Shown here piece by piece: positions 43,562 to 52,748 of a stretch of DNA of 64,000 nucleotides (its first letter is position 1; the number at the start of each line of letters is the position of its first letter). A program made the translations under genes and the position numbers. Source of the DNA: Clostridia bacterium (GTDB taxonomy: Bacteria; Bacillota; Clostridia; Christensenellales; UBA1242); the NCBI GenBank assembly GCA_028709705.1, contig JAQVWL010000002.1, positions 1 to 64,000 on the forward strand. Direction: 5' to 3'. The notes beneath the pieces are model-generated. The model was not told the origin of the DNA and did not search any database. It worked only from the letters and a program-made list of their open reading frames with translations.

Positions 43562-46500
43562 CTATTTTTCTTCATTTGGGTCAATGATTTTGATTTCTTT
43601 TTTTATTATTGTAATTTTATCTTGAATAGAAGGTTTTTGTTGGTTGGTTTTGTTATGTTGTTCTATTGTTTTTTGATTTTGTTTTTCTTGTTTTGCAAGT
43701 TTTCGTGCTTGTTTTGCTTCTTTAAGTCTTATTTTGTTTTCGGCTAATTTTGCTGATTTTTGTTGTTTTAATTCTTTTAGTTTTTGTTGTTTTTCTTCAA
43801 GTTTTTTCTTGTTTTCGGCTTTTTTGTTTGCTTTTTGCTGTAGTAATTCAGCAGTTTGTTTTTGCTTTTCTTCAACAATTTTCTTCAATTCTTCTTTTTG
43901 GGTGTTTATATCATTAAAAAATTTGCTTTCCATTCTTTGTTGCTTGCTTTCATTGAAAGTATAAAGCGAAATTTTTTTGAAAGGCATTTTTTTGTTCAAA
44001 AATGGTTTTAGGCCTCGTATATCTTCAAACCAAAGCAAATTTTCATATCCGCTGGGCATTGTAATTGGCTTGGCTCTGCCAACTTTGGTTGTGGCAATTA
44101 GTTTTCCGTTATTAAAAAAACTAACAGTTTTCTTTTTGTCAAAAAAGTATAGTGCGGTTAAAAACATAATTAACAACAAAATGTCTAATATTACAAATTT
44201 TGTGAAATCTGCGTTGACATAATTTTCAAAAGATGTCCACTTTGCATAAAGCGAAAGACTGGGTTCGGTTATATTGTCAAAATCTGCCAAAATAGAAAGT
44301 GTGTTGTTTGAAAACCAACCATCAAAAAAGTTTTGGCGGTATGAAACTGGTATATATTTGGTTGACAAGTCTTCATTTGCATAATATACAACTGACTTGT
44401 TTTCGGCAATACCATTAAGATTGTAATGCACTAACACTGTTTCTTCAAATTGTGGAAACAAATTAAATCCAAAATACCATTTTTTTGGTTGCACTGAATA
44501 GTTTGAAAAGTTTTCTTCCATTATTTCATTAAGATTGGCAAGATAAGCATTTAATAGTCTTAAAACCTTTCCGTTGGAAAAGTCTTTTTGAGTACTTGTA
44601 TTGCCAACAAAATAATATTTGTCTGTTTCGCAAGCCACATTTGGCGACCAAACAATTGGCACTGCAAAATTGTTTGAGTTTGTTGTTTTGACTGAAACAT
44701 TGCCCAAATTGTAGTTGTTATACAAACTGCAATTAGTGTTTGACACAATCCCCACACCGCTTGCAACTGCAAGCAATTTGCTTTCTTGCAAAATAGTTAT
44801 ATCGCCTTGGTTAAATGAATTTATAATACTGCTATTCAAGTCCATTATTGCTATTCCCGCAACAAACAAGCAAGTTTCGTATTGTGTTGTGTTGGAAACA
44901 ACAGTTGACAAATCAATTTTTGCTAAATTGGAACTGTTTATTATCATTGAATTGTCAATTTTCCCTGCTATCATTCCACAATTTGCATTTATATCATTAT
45001 TGTTAAGCATTGTTATGTCAATATTTCCTTGGTTTTGGCAGTTGTTAATCAAACTGCTTTGACCTTTCAAATCAGCAATTATACCGCCTACTTGAATATT
45101 CAAAGTTTGAGTTGTTGCTGTGTTTGAAAGTTTTGTGTTGACAAAATTTGTTATGTTTTTCAAATTTGTGTTCTCGCCCAGTCCAACAACATTTGCAAAG
45201 TTTATGCTTGAATTTACCCCAAAATTGACTTGCAACTTTTGTGGTGCTTTTATTTTTATATTATACAAATTACAATTTTTTAAATATGGAAACAAACTCG
45301 TGTAGTTACTATATGTATTATATATAGTAGTATTTATACTTTTGTTATTTCCATTTATATCGTAATTGTTTAGCGGTTCAAAAATCAAACTGCTAACTGG
45401 GTTATTAAAATTGATATCATTTGCAAACTTTACAAAAGTTTTTGTTGTTTCTTGTTTTTTGTAGCCTTTCAAAAAATTTTCAAACTGGTTTGTGGAATTA
45501 ATGATATAAGGGCTTATTTCACTTCCCACACCTTGACCATTGTGGAAAATTTTTGTGTCAACATAAAAATTTATGTTCCCATTTTCTGAAAACAAGTTGG
45601 GATTTGTTGATTGGTGTGCTGTTTCATCAAAACACACTTCGCCGTTAAAGGTTATAGTTTTTGCGCTGTTGCTATAAATTCCAAAAAAAGAGTATCCCCT
45701 GAACAAAAAATCTGAATTTGAAATGATAATACTTGGAGATTGTATTGTAAAAGCAGTTGTCAAGTTTAAACTGCTTATCATTTGTGCGGTCAAACCATTG
45801 TAGTTGATTTTGTAAACTGTCAACTCCCAATGTGCCGTAAATATCAAGTTTCCAATCGTGCCTTTTGCAACAACTTTGTTTGGGTTATTCAAAGTGTCTG
45901 CAAAACTTTGTTCTGTTGTGTCGTTTTCACAAGTCCAGCCCAAAAATGTATAATAAGTTCTATTAGGTTTTGGCAAAACAAATGCTTCGGTTTCGCAAGT
46001 ATAAGTTGTTTTAAGTACAACATTTTCGCCCCATTCGCCATCGTTTAAAATATAAGTTATATTATATTCAATCGCTTGCCAAACAGCGTACAATGTTTGG
46101 TTTGAAAAAGTAAGTTGATTTGTACCCTGTTCGGTATATGTCGCAAAAGTTGCATTGTTTGTTTCTGCCCAACCCAAAAATGTGTAACCCGAACGGATTT
46201 CAGTTTCCAAAAACTGCAAATCAATTATATCGCCAATGAAGTATCTATTTTCATCGTTTGGTGGAACAATATTTGCAACATTGGGGTTATAAATTAATGA
46301 ATAAAAAGCAAATATAACCATATTTGAATTTGAGAATTTTATGTCATAATTTTCATTAAAAATTGCAAATTTGGTTTTATAAGTTTCGTTTGTCGCTTCA
46401 ATCAATATTGTTGTCGCTGAAACAATTTCTCCGCCAAAATTTATGCAAATATCTTCGCCAGAATAATATTGACTACCAATTTGTGCAACTATTTTTGTTT

Positions 46501-47377
46501 GGGTGTAAATTTGCGGTGCGGTTGTTTCAAATATTGGTGCACAAGAAAGACTTATGGTTGCATTTGTTGAATAAACTGCATAACCATTTGAATTGTTTGT
46601 TATCGTTCCACCAGAAATATTTATTGCTCCGCTGGTTGCATAAACTGCTCCTTCTTCACTTTTGCCAATAATTTGTGTTGGGTTTGGTGAAGCACTTTCG
46701 TGTATATTTATATTTGCTGTGCCTGTTGAATAAATTGCAAATGAGTTTTTTGATTCAATTTTTCCGCCAAATATATTTATATCTCCGCCATCTAGATTGT
46801 ATATTGTCTTTTCATTTGCAGTAAAATTGCCATCATAGATATTCAATTCTCCACCGCTAACGTTTTTTATCAAGTGAGAGTTTGCATTGTTGGTAAATTC
46901 CGCATTGCTAATTTCAACACTTGCGTTGTTGTTTACAAAAATCAACCCATTTGTGCTGTTTGCATAACCAGTCAGTTTGCCAGTAAGTGTATATTTTCCA
47001 TTTTTTAAGTCAAGGTATTTGTCACCCACACTAATTTGGTTAAAACTTATTACACAATCTTGATAACTTTGATTAGAAAGTCTGTCTTGGTCAATGGTTG
47101 AAATAATGTTTTCAAAACTGCTGTTTTCAAGCAAAATATAAGTCTCTTGGTTTTCATAAGACCCAAAAACCGAATAAATACTATTGTTTTGATTTATTTG
47201 ATAAGAATAAGATTTTGATATATCCTCATCAAAAGTTTCAGCACTTACTACTTGATTGTCAGAAATAGTTTTGTAACCCAATTTTTGATTGTTAACCAAG
47301 TCAAAGCCAATTAGAAGGGAAAACGAAAACACTAATATCAAAAAAGACAATAAAATAATTTTTGGTTGTTTTTTCAT
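43562..47377 (-). CDS. Large cell-surface protein with Listeria-Bacteroides repeats
   Basis: The start at 47377 has AAAGGAAAG and gives 1271 aa. A signal sequence (KIILLSFLILVFSFSLLIGF) is followed by beta-helix-like repeats. InlB B-repeat-like modules are visible (YNITYILNDGEWG...TYYTFLGWTC, and near the end VHYNLNGIAENKS...FFDGWFSN...LYAKW). A membrane helix (FVILDILLLIMFLTALYFF) lies about 190 residues from the end. The cytoplasmic tail is rich in Lys, Gln and Glu and forms a long coiled coil. It is probably an adhesin or surface sensor anchored by the C-terminal helix rather than by sortase. Confidence 0.8.
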   Translation of the reverse strand: MKKQPKIILLSFLILVFSFSLLIGFDLVNNQKLGYKTISDNQVVSAETFDEDISKSYSYQINQNNSIYSVFGSYENQETYILLENSSFENIISTIDQDRLSNQSYQDCVISFNQISVGDKYLDLKNGKYTLTGKLTGYANSTNGLIFVNNNASVEISNAEFTNNANSHLIKNVSGGELNIYDGNFTANEKTIYNLDGGDINIFGGKIESKNSFAIYSTGTANINIHESASPNPTQIIGKSEEGAVYATSGAINISGGTITNNSNGYAVYSTNATISLSCAPIFETTAPQIYTQTKIVAQIGSQYYSGEDICINFGGEIVSATTILIEATNETYKTKFAIFNENYDIKFSNSNMVIFAFYSLIYNPNVANIVPPNDENRYFIGDIIDLQFLETEIRSGYTFLGWAETNNATFATYTEQGTNQLTFSNQTLYAVWQAIEYNITYILNDGEWGENVVLKTTYTCETEAFVLPKPNRTYYTFLGWTCENDTTEQSFADTLNNPNKVVAKGTIGNLIFTAHWELTVYKINYNGLTAQMISSLNLTTAFTIQSPSIIISNSDFLFRGYSFFGIYSNSAKTITFNGEVCFDETAHQSTNPNLFSENGNINFYVDTKIFHNGQGVGSEISPYIINSTNQFENFLKGYKKQETTKTFVKFANDINFNNPVSSLIFEPLNNYDINGNNKSINTTIYNTYSNYTSLFPYLKNCNLYNIKIKAPQKLQVNFGVNSSINFANVVGLGENTNLKNITNFVNTKLSNTATTQTLNIQVGGIIADLKGQSSLINNCQNQGNIDITMLNNNDINANCGMIAGKIDNSMIINSSNLAKIDLSTVVSNTTQYETCLFVAGIAIMDLNSSIINSFNQGDITILQESKLLAVASGVGIVSNTNCSLYNNYNLGNVSVKTTNSNNFAVPIVWSPNVACETDKYYFVGNTSTQKDFSNGKVLRLLNAYLANLNEIMEENFSNYSVQPKKWYFGFNLFPQFEETVLVHYNLNGIAENKSVVYYANEDLSTKYIPVSYRQNFFDGWFSNNTLSILADFDNITEPSLSLYAKWTSFENYVNADFTKFVILDILLLIMFLTALYFFDKKKTVSFFNNGKLIATTKVGRAKPITMPSGYENLLWFEDIRGLKPFLNKKMPFKKISLYTFNESKQQRMESKFFNDINTQKEELKKIVEEKQKQTAELLQQKANKKAENKKKLEEKQQKLKELKQQKSAKLAENKIRLKEAKQARKLAKQEKQNQKTIEQHNKTNQQKPSIQDKITIIKKEIKIIDPNEEK

Positions 47378-47402
47378 ATTCTTTCCTTTATTTTTATATT
47401 TT

Positions 47403-47431
47403 ATTATAGCATACATATATTAATTTGACAA
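47403..47431 (-). promoter_or_regulatory. Promoter of the large surface protein gene
   Basis: TTGTCA (47426-47431), 17-bp spacer and TATAAT (47403-47408) on the minus strand. Confidence 0.75.
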
Positions 47432-47476
47432 TTAGGTTTTAAAAATAAATAGTATTTTTGCATTTGTTGATTTATG

Positions 47477-47505
47477 TTGATTTTTGGTTGTTTTTAATTT
47501 ATAAT
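47477..47505 (+). promoter_or_regulatory. degV promoter
   Basis: TTGATT (47477-47482), 17-bp spacer and TATAAT (47500-47505), about 26 nt before the degV start. Confidence 0.7.
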
Positions 47506-47530
47506 ATTTTTATTAAAAGATAGGTGTGAG

Positions 47531-48397
47531 ATGAGCAAGTTTTTTTGTGATAGCAACAGTGAACTTTGGTACACAAAAGCCGATGAATTGGGCTTAAAAG
47601 TTATAGGAATGCCCTATACACTTGATGATATTGAAAAAGATTATGATTTGGGAAGAAATACAGATTTTGATTATTTTTATAATAGAATCAAAAAAGGTGG
47701 CATTGCAAAAACACAAGCCTTAAACGTGCAAAATTATTTGGACTATTTTGAACCCGTTTTAAAAAACGGAGATGACATTATTTATGTGCATTTTTCAAAC
47801 CAAATGAGCGGAACTTTCGAATATATGAAACAAGCAATAGCAATCTTGAAAGAAAAATATCCAGAGCGAACAATAAAATATGTTGACACACTTTTGATAT
47901 CAGTTGGCGAAGCACTTGAAGTTTATGAAGCAGGAAAAATGTGGAAAAATGGAGCAACTGATGATGAAATTATAAAATTTATTGAAGATTATAGACAAAA
48001 CTATGCAGTGTATTTTTTGGTTGATGATTTGGGGCATTTAAAAAGAGGTGGCAGACTTTCTGCATCTTCCTTCATTGTTGGAACTGTGCTTAACATAAAA
48101 CCAATACTAAAAATGGACGAAATAGGCAAAATTGTTAAACACGGAGTTGCAAGCGGTAAAAAGAAAGGCATAAAAGAACTTGCAAACATTGTAAAAAACA
48201 CGGGCTTGGAACTTGACAAACACCCAATCATTATTGCACACGCACAAGCAGAAGAACTTGCAAACGAACTTAAAAAAATCCTGCTTGAAGAAATTGATAA
48301 AAATCTTGATATTTGGGTGCAACCTATTGGTCCAACAGTTGGAACGCATTGCGGACCTGGGTCAATCGGCGTTACATTTTACGCAAAACATAGATAA
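47531..48397 (+). CDS. DegV family fatty-acid-binding protein (FakB-like)
   Basis: The 288-aa protein has the DegV layout: FFCDSNSELWYTKADELGLKVIGMPYTLD, then TQALNVQNYLDYFEPVLKNGDDIIYVHFSNQMSGTF with the fatty-acid-binding Ser/Thr region, and ending GTHCGPGSIGVTFYAKHR. FakB proteins carry the acyl chain to FakA (16976-18610). AGGTGTGAG precedes the ATG. Confidence 0.93.
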   Translation: MSKFFCDSNSELWYTKADELGLKVIGMPYTLDDIEKDYDLGRNTDFDYFYNRIKKGGIAKTQALNVQNYLDYFEPVLKNGDDIIYVHFSNQMSGTFEYMKQAIAILKEKYPERTIKYVDTLLISVGEALEVYEAGKMWKNGATDDEIIKFIEDYRQNYAVYFLVDDLGHLKRGGRLSASSFIVGTVLNIKPILKMDEIGKIVKHGVASGKKKGIKELANIVKNTGLELDKHPIIIAHAQAEELANELKKILLEEIDKNLDIWVQPIGPTVGTHCGPGSIGVTFYAKHR

Positions 48398-48421
48398 AAA
48401 ATTAAACATACCAAAACAAAA

Positions 48422-48445
48422 AACTAGGTTTTCCCTAGTTTTTTT
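48422..48445 (+). terminator. degV terminator
   Basis: AACTAGG/CCTAGTT stem with a run of seven T. Confidence 0.75.
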
Positions 48446-48448
48446 GTT

Positions 48449-48480
48449 AAAAAATGTGCCAAGTTTTTAGCACATTTTTT
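48449..48480 (-). terminator. Bidirectional terminator after the lipoprotein gene
   Basis: AAAATGTGC pairs with GCACATTTT and has T-runs on both strands. It lies just after the stop of the minus-strand lipoprotein gene. Confidence 0.7.
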
Positions 48481-48504
48481 ATTTAATATCAACTTGCAAT
48501 ATTT

Positions 48505-50607
48505 TTAACTTGCAATATCAAAATATTCTAAACAAGCACCAATATATTGTGAACCACCTTTTAGGAACAAATACATGTAATCGCCTTGGTATAAACCATC
48601 GTTGTTATCAGGATTATTATATATATCTAGAAGACCAAATTCCCCCCCCATTGCTCCATTGGGTCCTACATAACCCAAACCACCAGCAGAACTTAGCAAA
48701 ATTGGAGCACCAGCACTAATCAAGTCGGGTAAATTAGAATTGGTATTAAAAGCATTCATATCTAAAATTGTATCATTTATTGTATTTCCATTATTTATTG
48801 CCGTTACACCTTGCAATGGATGTTCAAATGTTAGCGGGTCGCTTCCATCTATCATTGCTGTAATAAAATTTAGTTTGCCATCTGCATTCATAATTGATTT
48901 TGTATTTGATGAATATCCAACAACTAATTGATTCATAGTAGCAATGCCTGCCATCAAAGCACCAGCATGATTTAAACTAAACCAAGCTTCCGTTCCATAT
49001 ACATAATTTTCAATAACGCAATCTGCAAAGTTTATGTTTGCATGGTTTGTTCCATCATCAACCGCACAAACAAGGGCAATTGGTCCGCCCGCTCTTTTAA
49101 ATTCACTGTTCGTTACATCATTTGTTTCACAACCATAAAGATACATCATACAACTAAATGAGTCATAAGTTTTGCAGTGGTTCAAAGTTGTTTTTGCTTC
49201 TTGCCCATCAACACCGGCTCTTTGAGTTGTGTAGTTTGTCAAAAAGCATTTTGAAATAACATTGTCTGCAATAAAATCTTTTGAAGTGCTGTTAACCATT
49301 GTTAAACCGCCAAGATATTTTGATAATTCTGAACGATTTGAATTGCCTATTACATTCAAATTTTCCATAACGCACTTACCATTAGCAATGTTAACATCAG
49401 TTCCCGCTTTGTCCCCAGTAAAACCAAACAAAAGTGAATTTGAAATTAATTCATCACTGTAAGTTGTTGAACCCAAATCTTTGCCATCATCATCTCTAAC
49501 TATCAATGGAATATCAGAAGCATCAATAGTAAAATAATTTCCGCTAAGGGTAAAGGTGTCATTTGATGCAACCATTCTGGTATATATTGACAACGAATCT
49601 TTTAATGAACCCAAAGATATTCTGTAATCAATTGCACCTTTTACTTCATTTTCTTGCCAAACATAACTTGTTGGAATATCATTTGCTGTTATTAATATGT
49701 TGTTATGTAAAATAATTGAACTTATTTCTTCACTTGTTACACTGTTTTCGCTTTTGTAAGTTGCCCAATCGGTTTCTGTTGTTAAATTATTATTTATTTT
49801 ACTTAAATCAGCTGCGCTATAAGCATTCCACCCATCAACAACTGTAAACGCAAATGAAACTGGACTTGAGTCAATCTCTGCTAAATCTTGTGCTGTCAGA
49901 CTTGCGGGACGAACTGTAATTTTAAAAGCTTTGCCAATAGCATTTTCTGTAAAATCAAAAGAAGATTTTGTTGTGTTTATTTCAACCATATCAGTTAAAT
50001 TGGTGTCAGTTAAAACAGTATATTCTTCTGTAACTTCGTCAAACATTTCAACTATTGCAATAGAAGTATAGGCTGAAGGAAAAAATTTGTTTCCACCTTC
50101 ATCTTCGGCAAATATTGTAGGCAAAAAGACAAATGGATTGTCATCGCCAACTTTATAACCTGCTGTTTTGTTGTAAAATTCTGTTTCTTTGTTAGCTTTT
50201 GCTAAAATATTATATTCATAACTTGCTACAAAAGAAGGTGCTTCAAACAAAATAACTGTATCTGTGCTTTCCAAACATCTAAGCACTTTGATTTTTATTG
50301 AACCTATCTTATTGCCATATGAAAAATTTAAAGTTTTTAAACCTGCGGTTGTTGTGTTAAGAGTATCAAAAATGTTGTCAAAATTGATATCTTCACTTGT
50401 CAATTCTTCAGTTGTTCCATCGCTGTAAGTAACAACAATTATTGCCCCTTCAACTGAAAATTGTTCATTTACATAGCATTCTGTGGATAAAGTTCCACTT
50501 TTTATGGAAATTGACGTGATGGTTATTGGAGTATCGCAACCAACCAAAAAAACGCCAAAACCAAACATAAGACAAAATGCCATTATGTATGTTGCAAATT
50601 TTTTCAT
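48505..50607 (-). CDS. Surface lipoprotein with Ig-like and beta-helix regions
   Basis: The start at 50607 (AAAGGAG upstream) gives 700 aa. The lipobox FLVGC places the lipidated cysteine at residue 24. Residues ~28-100 (ITSISIKSGTLSTECYVNEQFSVEGAIIVVTYSDGTTEELTSEDI) form a bacterial Ig-like domain. The rest contains strand-turn repeats (VMENLNVIGNSN, LNHCKTYDSFSCMMYLYGCETNDVTNSEF, ADCVIENYVYG) suggesting a parallel beta-helix. It lies downstream of the ABC transporter operon but has its own promoter. Substrate binding is possible; its role is unknown. Confidence 0.8.
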   Translation of the reverse strand: MKKFATYIMAFCLMFGFGVFLVGCDTPITITSISIKSGTLSTECYVNEQFSVEGAIIVVTYSDGTTEELTSEDINFDNIFDTLNTTTAGLKTLNFSYGNKIGSIKIKVLRCLESTDTVILFEAPSFVASYEYNILAKANKETEFYNKTAGYKVGDDNPFVFLPTIFAEDEGGNKFFPSAYTSIAIVEMFDEVTEEYTVLTDTNLTDMVEINTTKSSFDFTENAIGKAFKITVRPASLTAQDLAEIDSSPVSFAFTVVDGWNAYSAADLSKINNNLTTETDWATYKSENSVTSEEISSIILHNNILITANDIPTSYVWQENEVKGAIDYRISLGSLKDSLSIYTRMVASNDTFTLSGNYFTIDASDIPLIVRDDDGKDLGSTTYSDELISNSLLFGFTGDKAGTDVNIANGKCVMENLNVIGNSNRSELSKYLGGLTMVNSTSKDFIADNVISKCFLTNYTTQRAGVDGQEAKTTLNHCKTYDSFSCMMYLYGCETNDVTNSEFKRAGGPIALVCAVDDGTNHANINFADCVIENYVYGTEAWFSLNHAGALMAGIATMNQLVVGYSSNTKSIMNADGKLNFITAMIDGSDPLTFEHPLQGVTAINNGNTINDTILDMNAFNTNSNLPDLISAGAPILLSSAGGLGYVGPNGAMGGEFGLLDIYNNPDNNDGLYQGDYMYLFLKGGSQYIGACLEYFDIAS

Positions 50608-50643
50608 TTTTTCTCCTTTGATAAAAAATAATAAGATACTATG

Positions 50644-50672
50644 TTTATACCATAACTGTTTTTTTTTGTCAA
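50644..50672 (-). promoter_or_regulatory. Lipoprotein gene promoter
   Basis: TTGACA (50667-50672), 17-bp spacer and TATAAA (50644-50649) on the minus strand. Confidence 0.75.
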
Positions 50673-50684
50673 ATAATTTTAATG

Positions 50685-51092
50685 TCAATTTTGTGCATTT
50701 AACATTACTTTTTCAACAATATTTTTTCCATCAGTTGATTTTATTTGCACATAAATTATTCCCGCCCCAAAAAACGATACTTCACCCGATTGACTCACTG
50801 TTGCTATAGATGAACTTCCAATATGTTCAAATTCAACTGTTTGATTTGTTGCGTTGTCGGGATATACTCTATACTCAATTTGATATTTAAGACCAGTTGT
50901 ATAATTGAGTAAAATATATTTGATTAGAGTGCCTTCGCCATCAAACATTTCTTCCGCTTCAGTATTTATACACTCAATACTCGTAACATAAATTGTTTCA
51001 TTATAGGCTTTTATTTTCATACCAAAAAAACCAATAAAACATATTGACGCGATGTAAATTATTCCAATAACAATTACTATTGATTTTTTCAT
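50685..51092 (-). CDS. Small secreted or membrane-anchored Ig-like protein
   Basis: The N-terminal helix (SIVIVIGIIYIASICFIGFFG) is followed by a ~105-residue domain ending in SIATVSQSGEVSFFGAGIIYVQIKSTDG, which matches the end of Big2-type bacterial Ig-like domains. It directly abuts the ABC permease gene and is probably co-transcribed. Confidence 0.7.
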   Translation of the reverse strand: MKKSIVIVIGIIYIASICFIGFFGMKIKAYNETIYVTSIECINTEAEEMFDGEGTLIKYILLNYTTGLKYQIEYRVYPDNATNQTVEFEHIGSSSIATVSQSGEVSFFGAGIIYVQIKSTDGKNIVEKVMLNAQN

Positions 51093-52748
51093 TTATTTCT
51101 CCTTGTAATATACTTTTATTCTGGTAAAGTAAAAATACAATCTTGCCACAAAAATTGCAAGACCTATAAAGAAAATTTTATACCACGCAACATTTATGTT
51201 TTCTATAAACAAAAACAGTGAAACGCCAAATATTAAAAAAGCAAGCAAAAACGCAAGTGTGCTGGACCGCTTTTCATTTGGGTTGTCAACCGCTTGACCA
51301 TAGGTTGAATACAAATGATATTGCGGATTCATTATGTCAAGTTCCGCACTCCAAAACATATGACCAATATTTACAAAAAACAAAGTAAAAAACAATAAAG
51401 TTAAAGGCAAAGTTTCTAGTCCTGTTAAGTTTCCAATAATGAAAATCGTTACAATCAAAGAAACAGTTGATAAAATCGCATTGAAAACAAGCTTTGACAG
51501 CAAGGTGCTTGCTTGCTTTGTGGGGGTTGTTTTTGGCATATAACCCGAAGCGCCCTCTTTGCTATATACAGTTGCAATTTGTGCGTTGTTAGCAAGCAAA
51601 ATTAACAATATCATTAAAATATTGAACGCCAAACACATATAATCACCCAACATTCTTGTGTCCATTGCTGCCAAAATAGTATTCAAAAAATAAATTGCAA
51701 TTGGCAAAACAATAAATACTGCCAAATTTCCATACATTATTTCAGGTGTTCTAATATTAAGTTTTAATTCTTTTTTTAAGTTAGACAAAAATGGTTTGCT
51801 TAAACTATTCTTTTTAGGTTTTATATTATCTTTCTTTTTATATTCAAACGGCATACTTGCCATTTTAAAAAACAGCGGTCTTGCAAGAAAATAGGTTAGC
51901 AACAAAATAACTGCAATGCAACCAACAAGCCCCGCAAAAATTATTAGGGTGTTGCTTGTGAATAAAACAGGTGCCAAATTAACCCTTGTGCCAACAATAA
52001 GTTCGGTTAGGTATGCGAACGGAACAAAAGTATTTACAAAATCACCCAAAAAACTTTGAATCTCCCAAAATGTTGTGCCCCAAGATTCAATAATATTAAT
52101 ATTTTCTGGGATTAAAGATATAATACTGACAATGCCATAAGCAACTAAACCCATAATTGCAACTACCAACAAAATTTGAATTGCACGATAATTTTTCAAA
52201 AATTGCCTAACGAACATTGCAGGTATAGAAAGTAATGCCCCAATAACAACTGGTAGCATAGAAACTATTAACATAATAAAAATTACCCACAAATAAAAAT
52301 AAATTGGAAGTCCGTTTATTAAACCAAAAGCAAAAAACAAAGGAAGCAAAAAAAACAAATTTTTTAAGATTTCATAAACATAAAACACAATTAGTTTTGA
52401 AACAAATACTAAATTAGATTTTACAGGAAAAGTTAAAATAAGTTGATTATCAAGTGAAAAATAAAGCGTTTTTGTTAAACCATTAGTACAACTTAAAATT
52501 GAAAGCAATTGCATAATTGTGAATATAACAACTACAACACTGATCGGAAAAACGCCGATAAGTGAAAAAATATTTAAGAAAACACTTGCATACATTGCAA
52601 GATAAATAAGTGCGGTAAGTGTAACCAACCCCAAAACCATAAATATTATGCGAAACCAAAAACTTTTTTTACTTCTAGTAAAACTTAAATCAATTTTATC
52701 TTTGAGTTGCATCATTACAAGTGTTTTTAAATTATTCAACCTAATCAT
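51093..52748 (-). CDS. ABC transporter permease
   Basis: The 551-aa protein has about 12-14 hydrophobic helices and no ATPase. Its start overlaps the stop of the ATPase gene by 8 bp, so the two form one transporter. The architecture fits exporters of the ABC-2 type. Substrate is not evident. Confidence 0.85.
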   Translation of the reverse strand: MIRLNNLKTLVMMQLKDKIDLSFTRSKKSFWFRIIFMVLGLVTLTALIYLAMYASVFLNIFSLIGVFPISVVVVIFTIMQLLSILSCTNGLTKTLYFSLDNQLILTFPVKSNLVFVSKLIVFYVYEILKNLFFLLPLFFAFGLINGLPIYFYLWVIFIMLIVSMLPVVIGALLSIPAMFVRQFLKNYRAIQILLVVAIMGLVAYGIVSIISLIPENINIIESWGTTFWEIQSFLGDFVNTFVPFAYLTELIVGTRVNLAPVLFTSNTLIIFAGLVGCIAVILLLTYFLARPLFFKMASMPFEYKKKDNIKPKKNSLSKPFLSNLKKELKLNIRTPEIMYGNLAVFIVLPIAIYFLNTILAAMDTRMLGDYMCLAFNILMILLILLANNAQIATVYSKEGASGYMPKTTPTKQASTLLSKLVFNAILSTVSLIVTIFIIGNLTGLETLPLTLLFFTLFFVNIGHMFWSAELDIMNPQYHLYSTYGQAVDNPNEKRSSTLAFLLAFLIFGVSLFLFIENINVAWYKIFFIGLAIFVARLYFYFTRIKVYYKEK

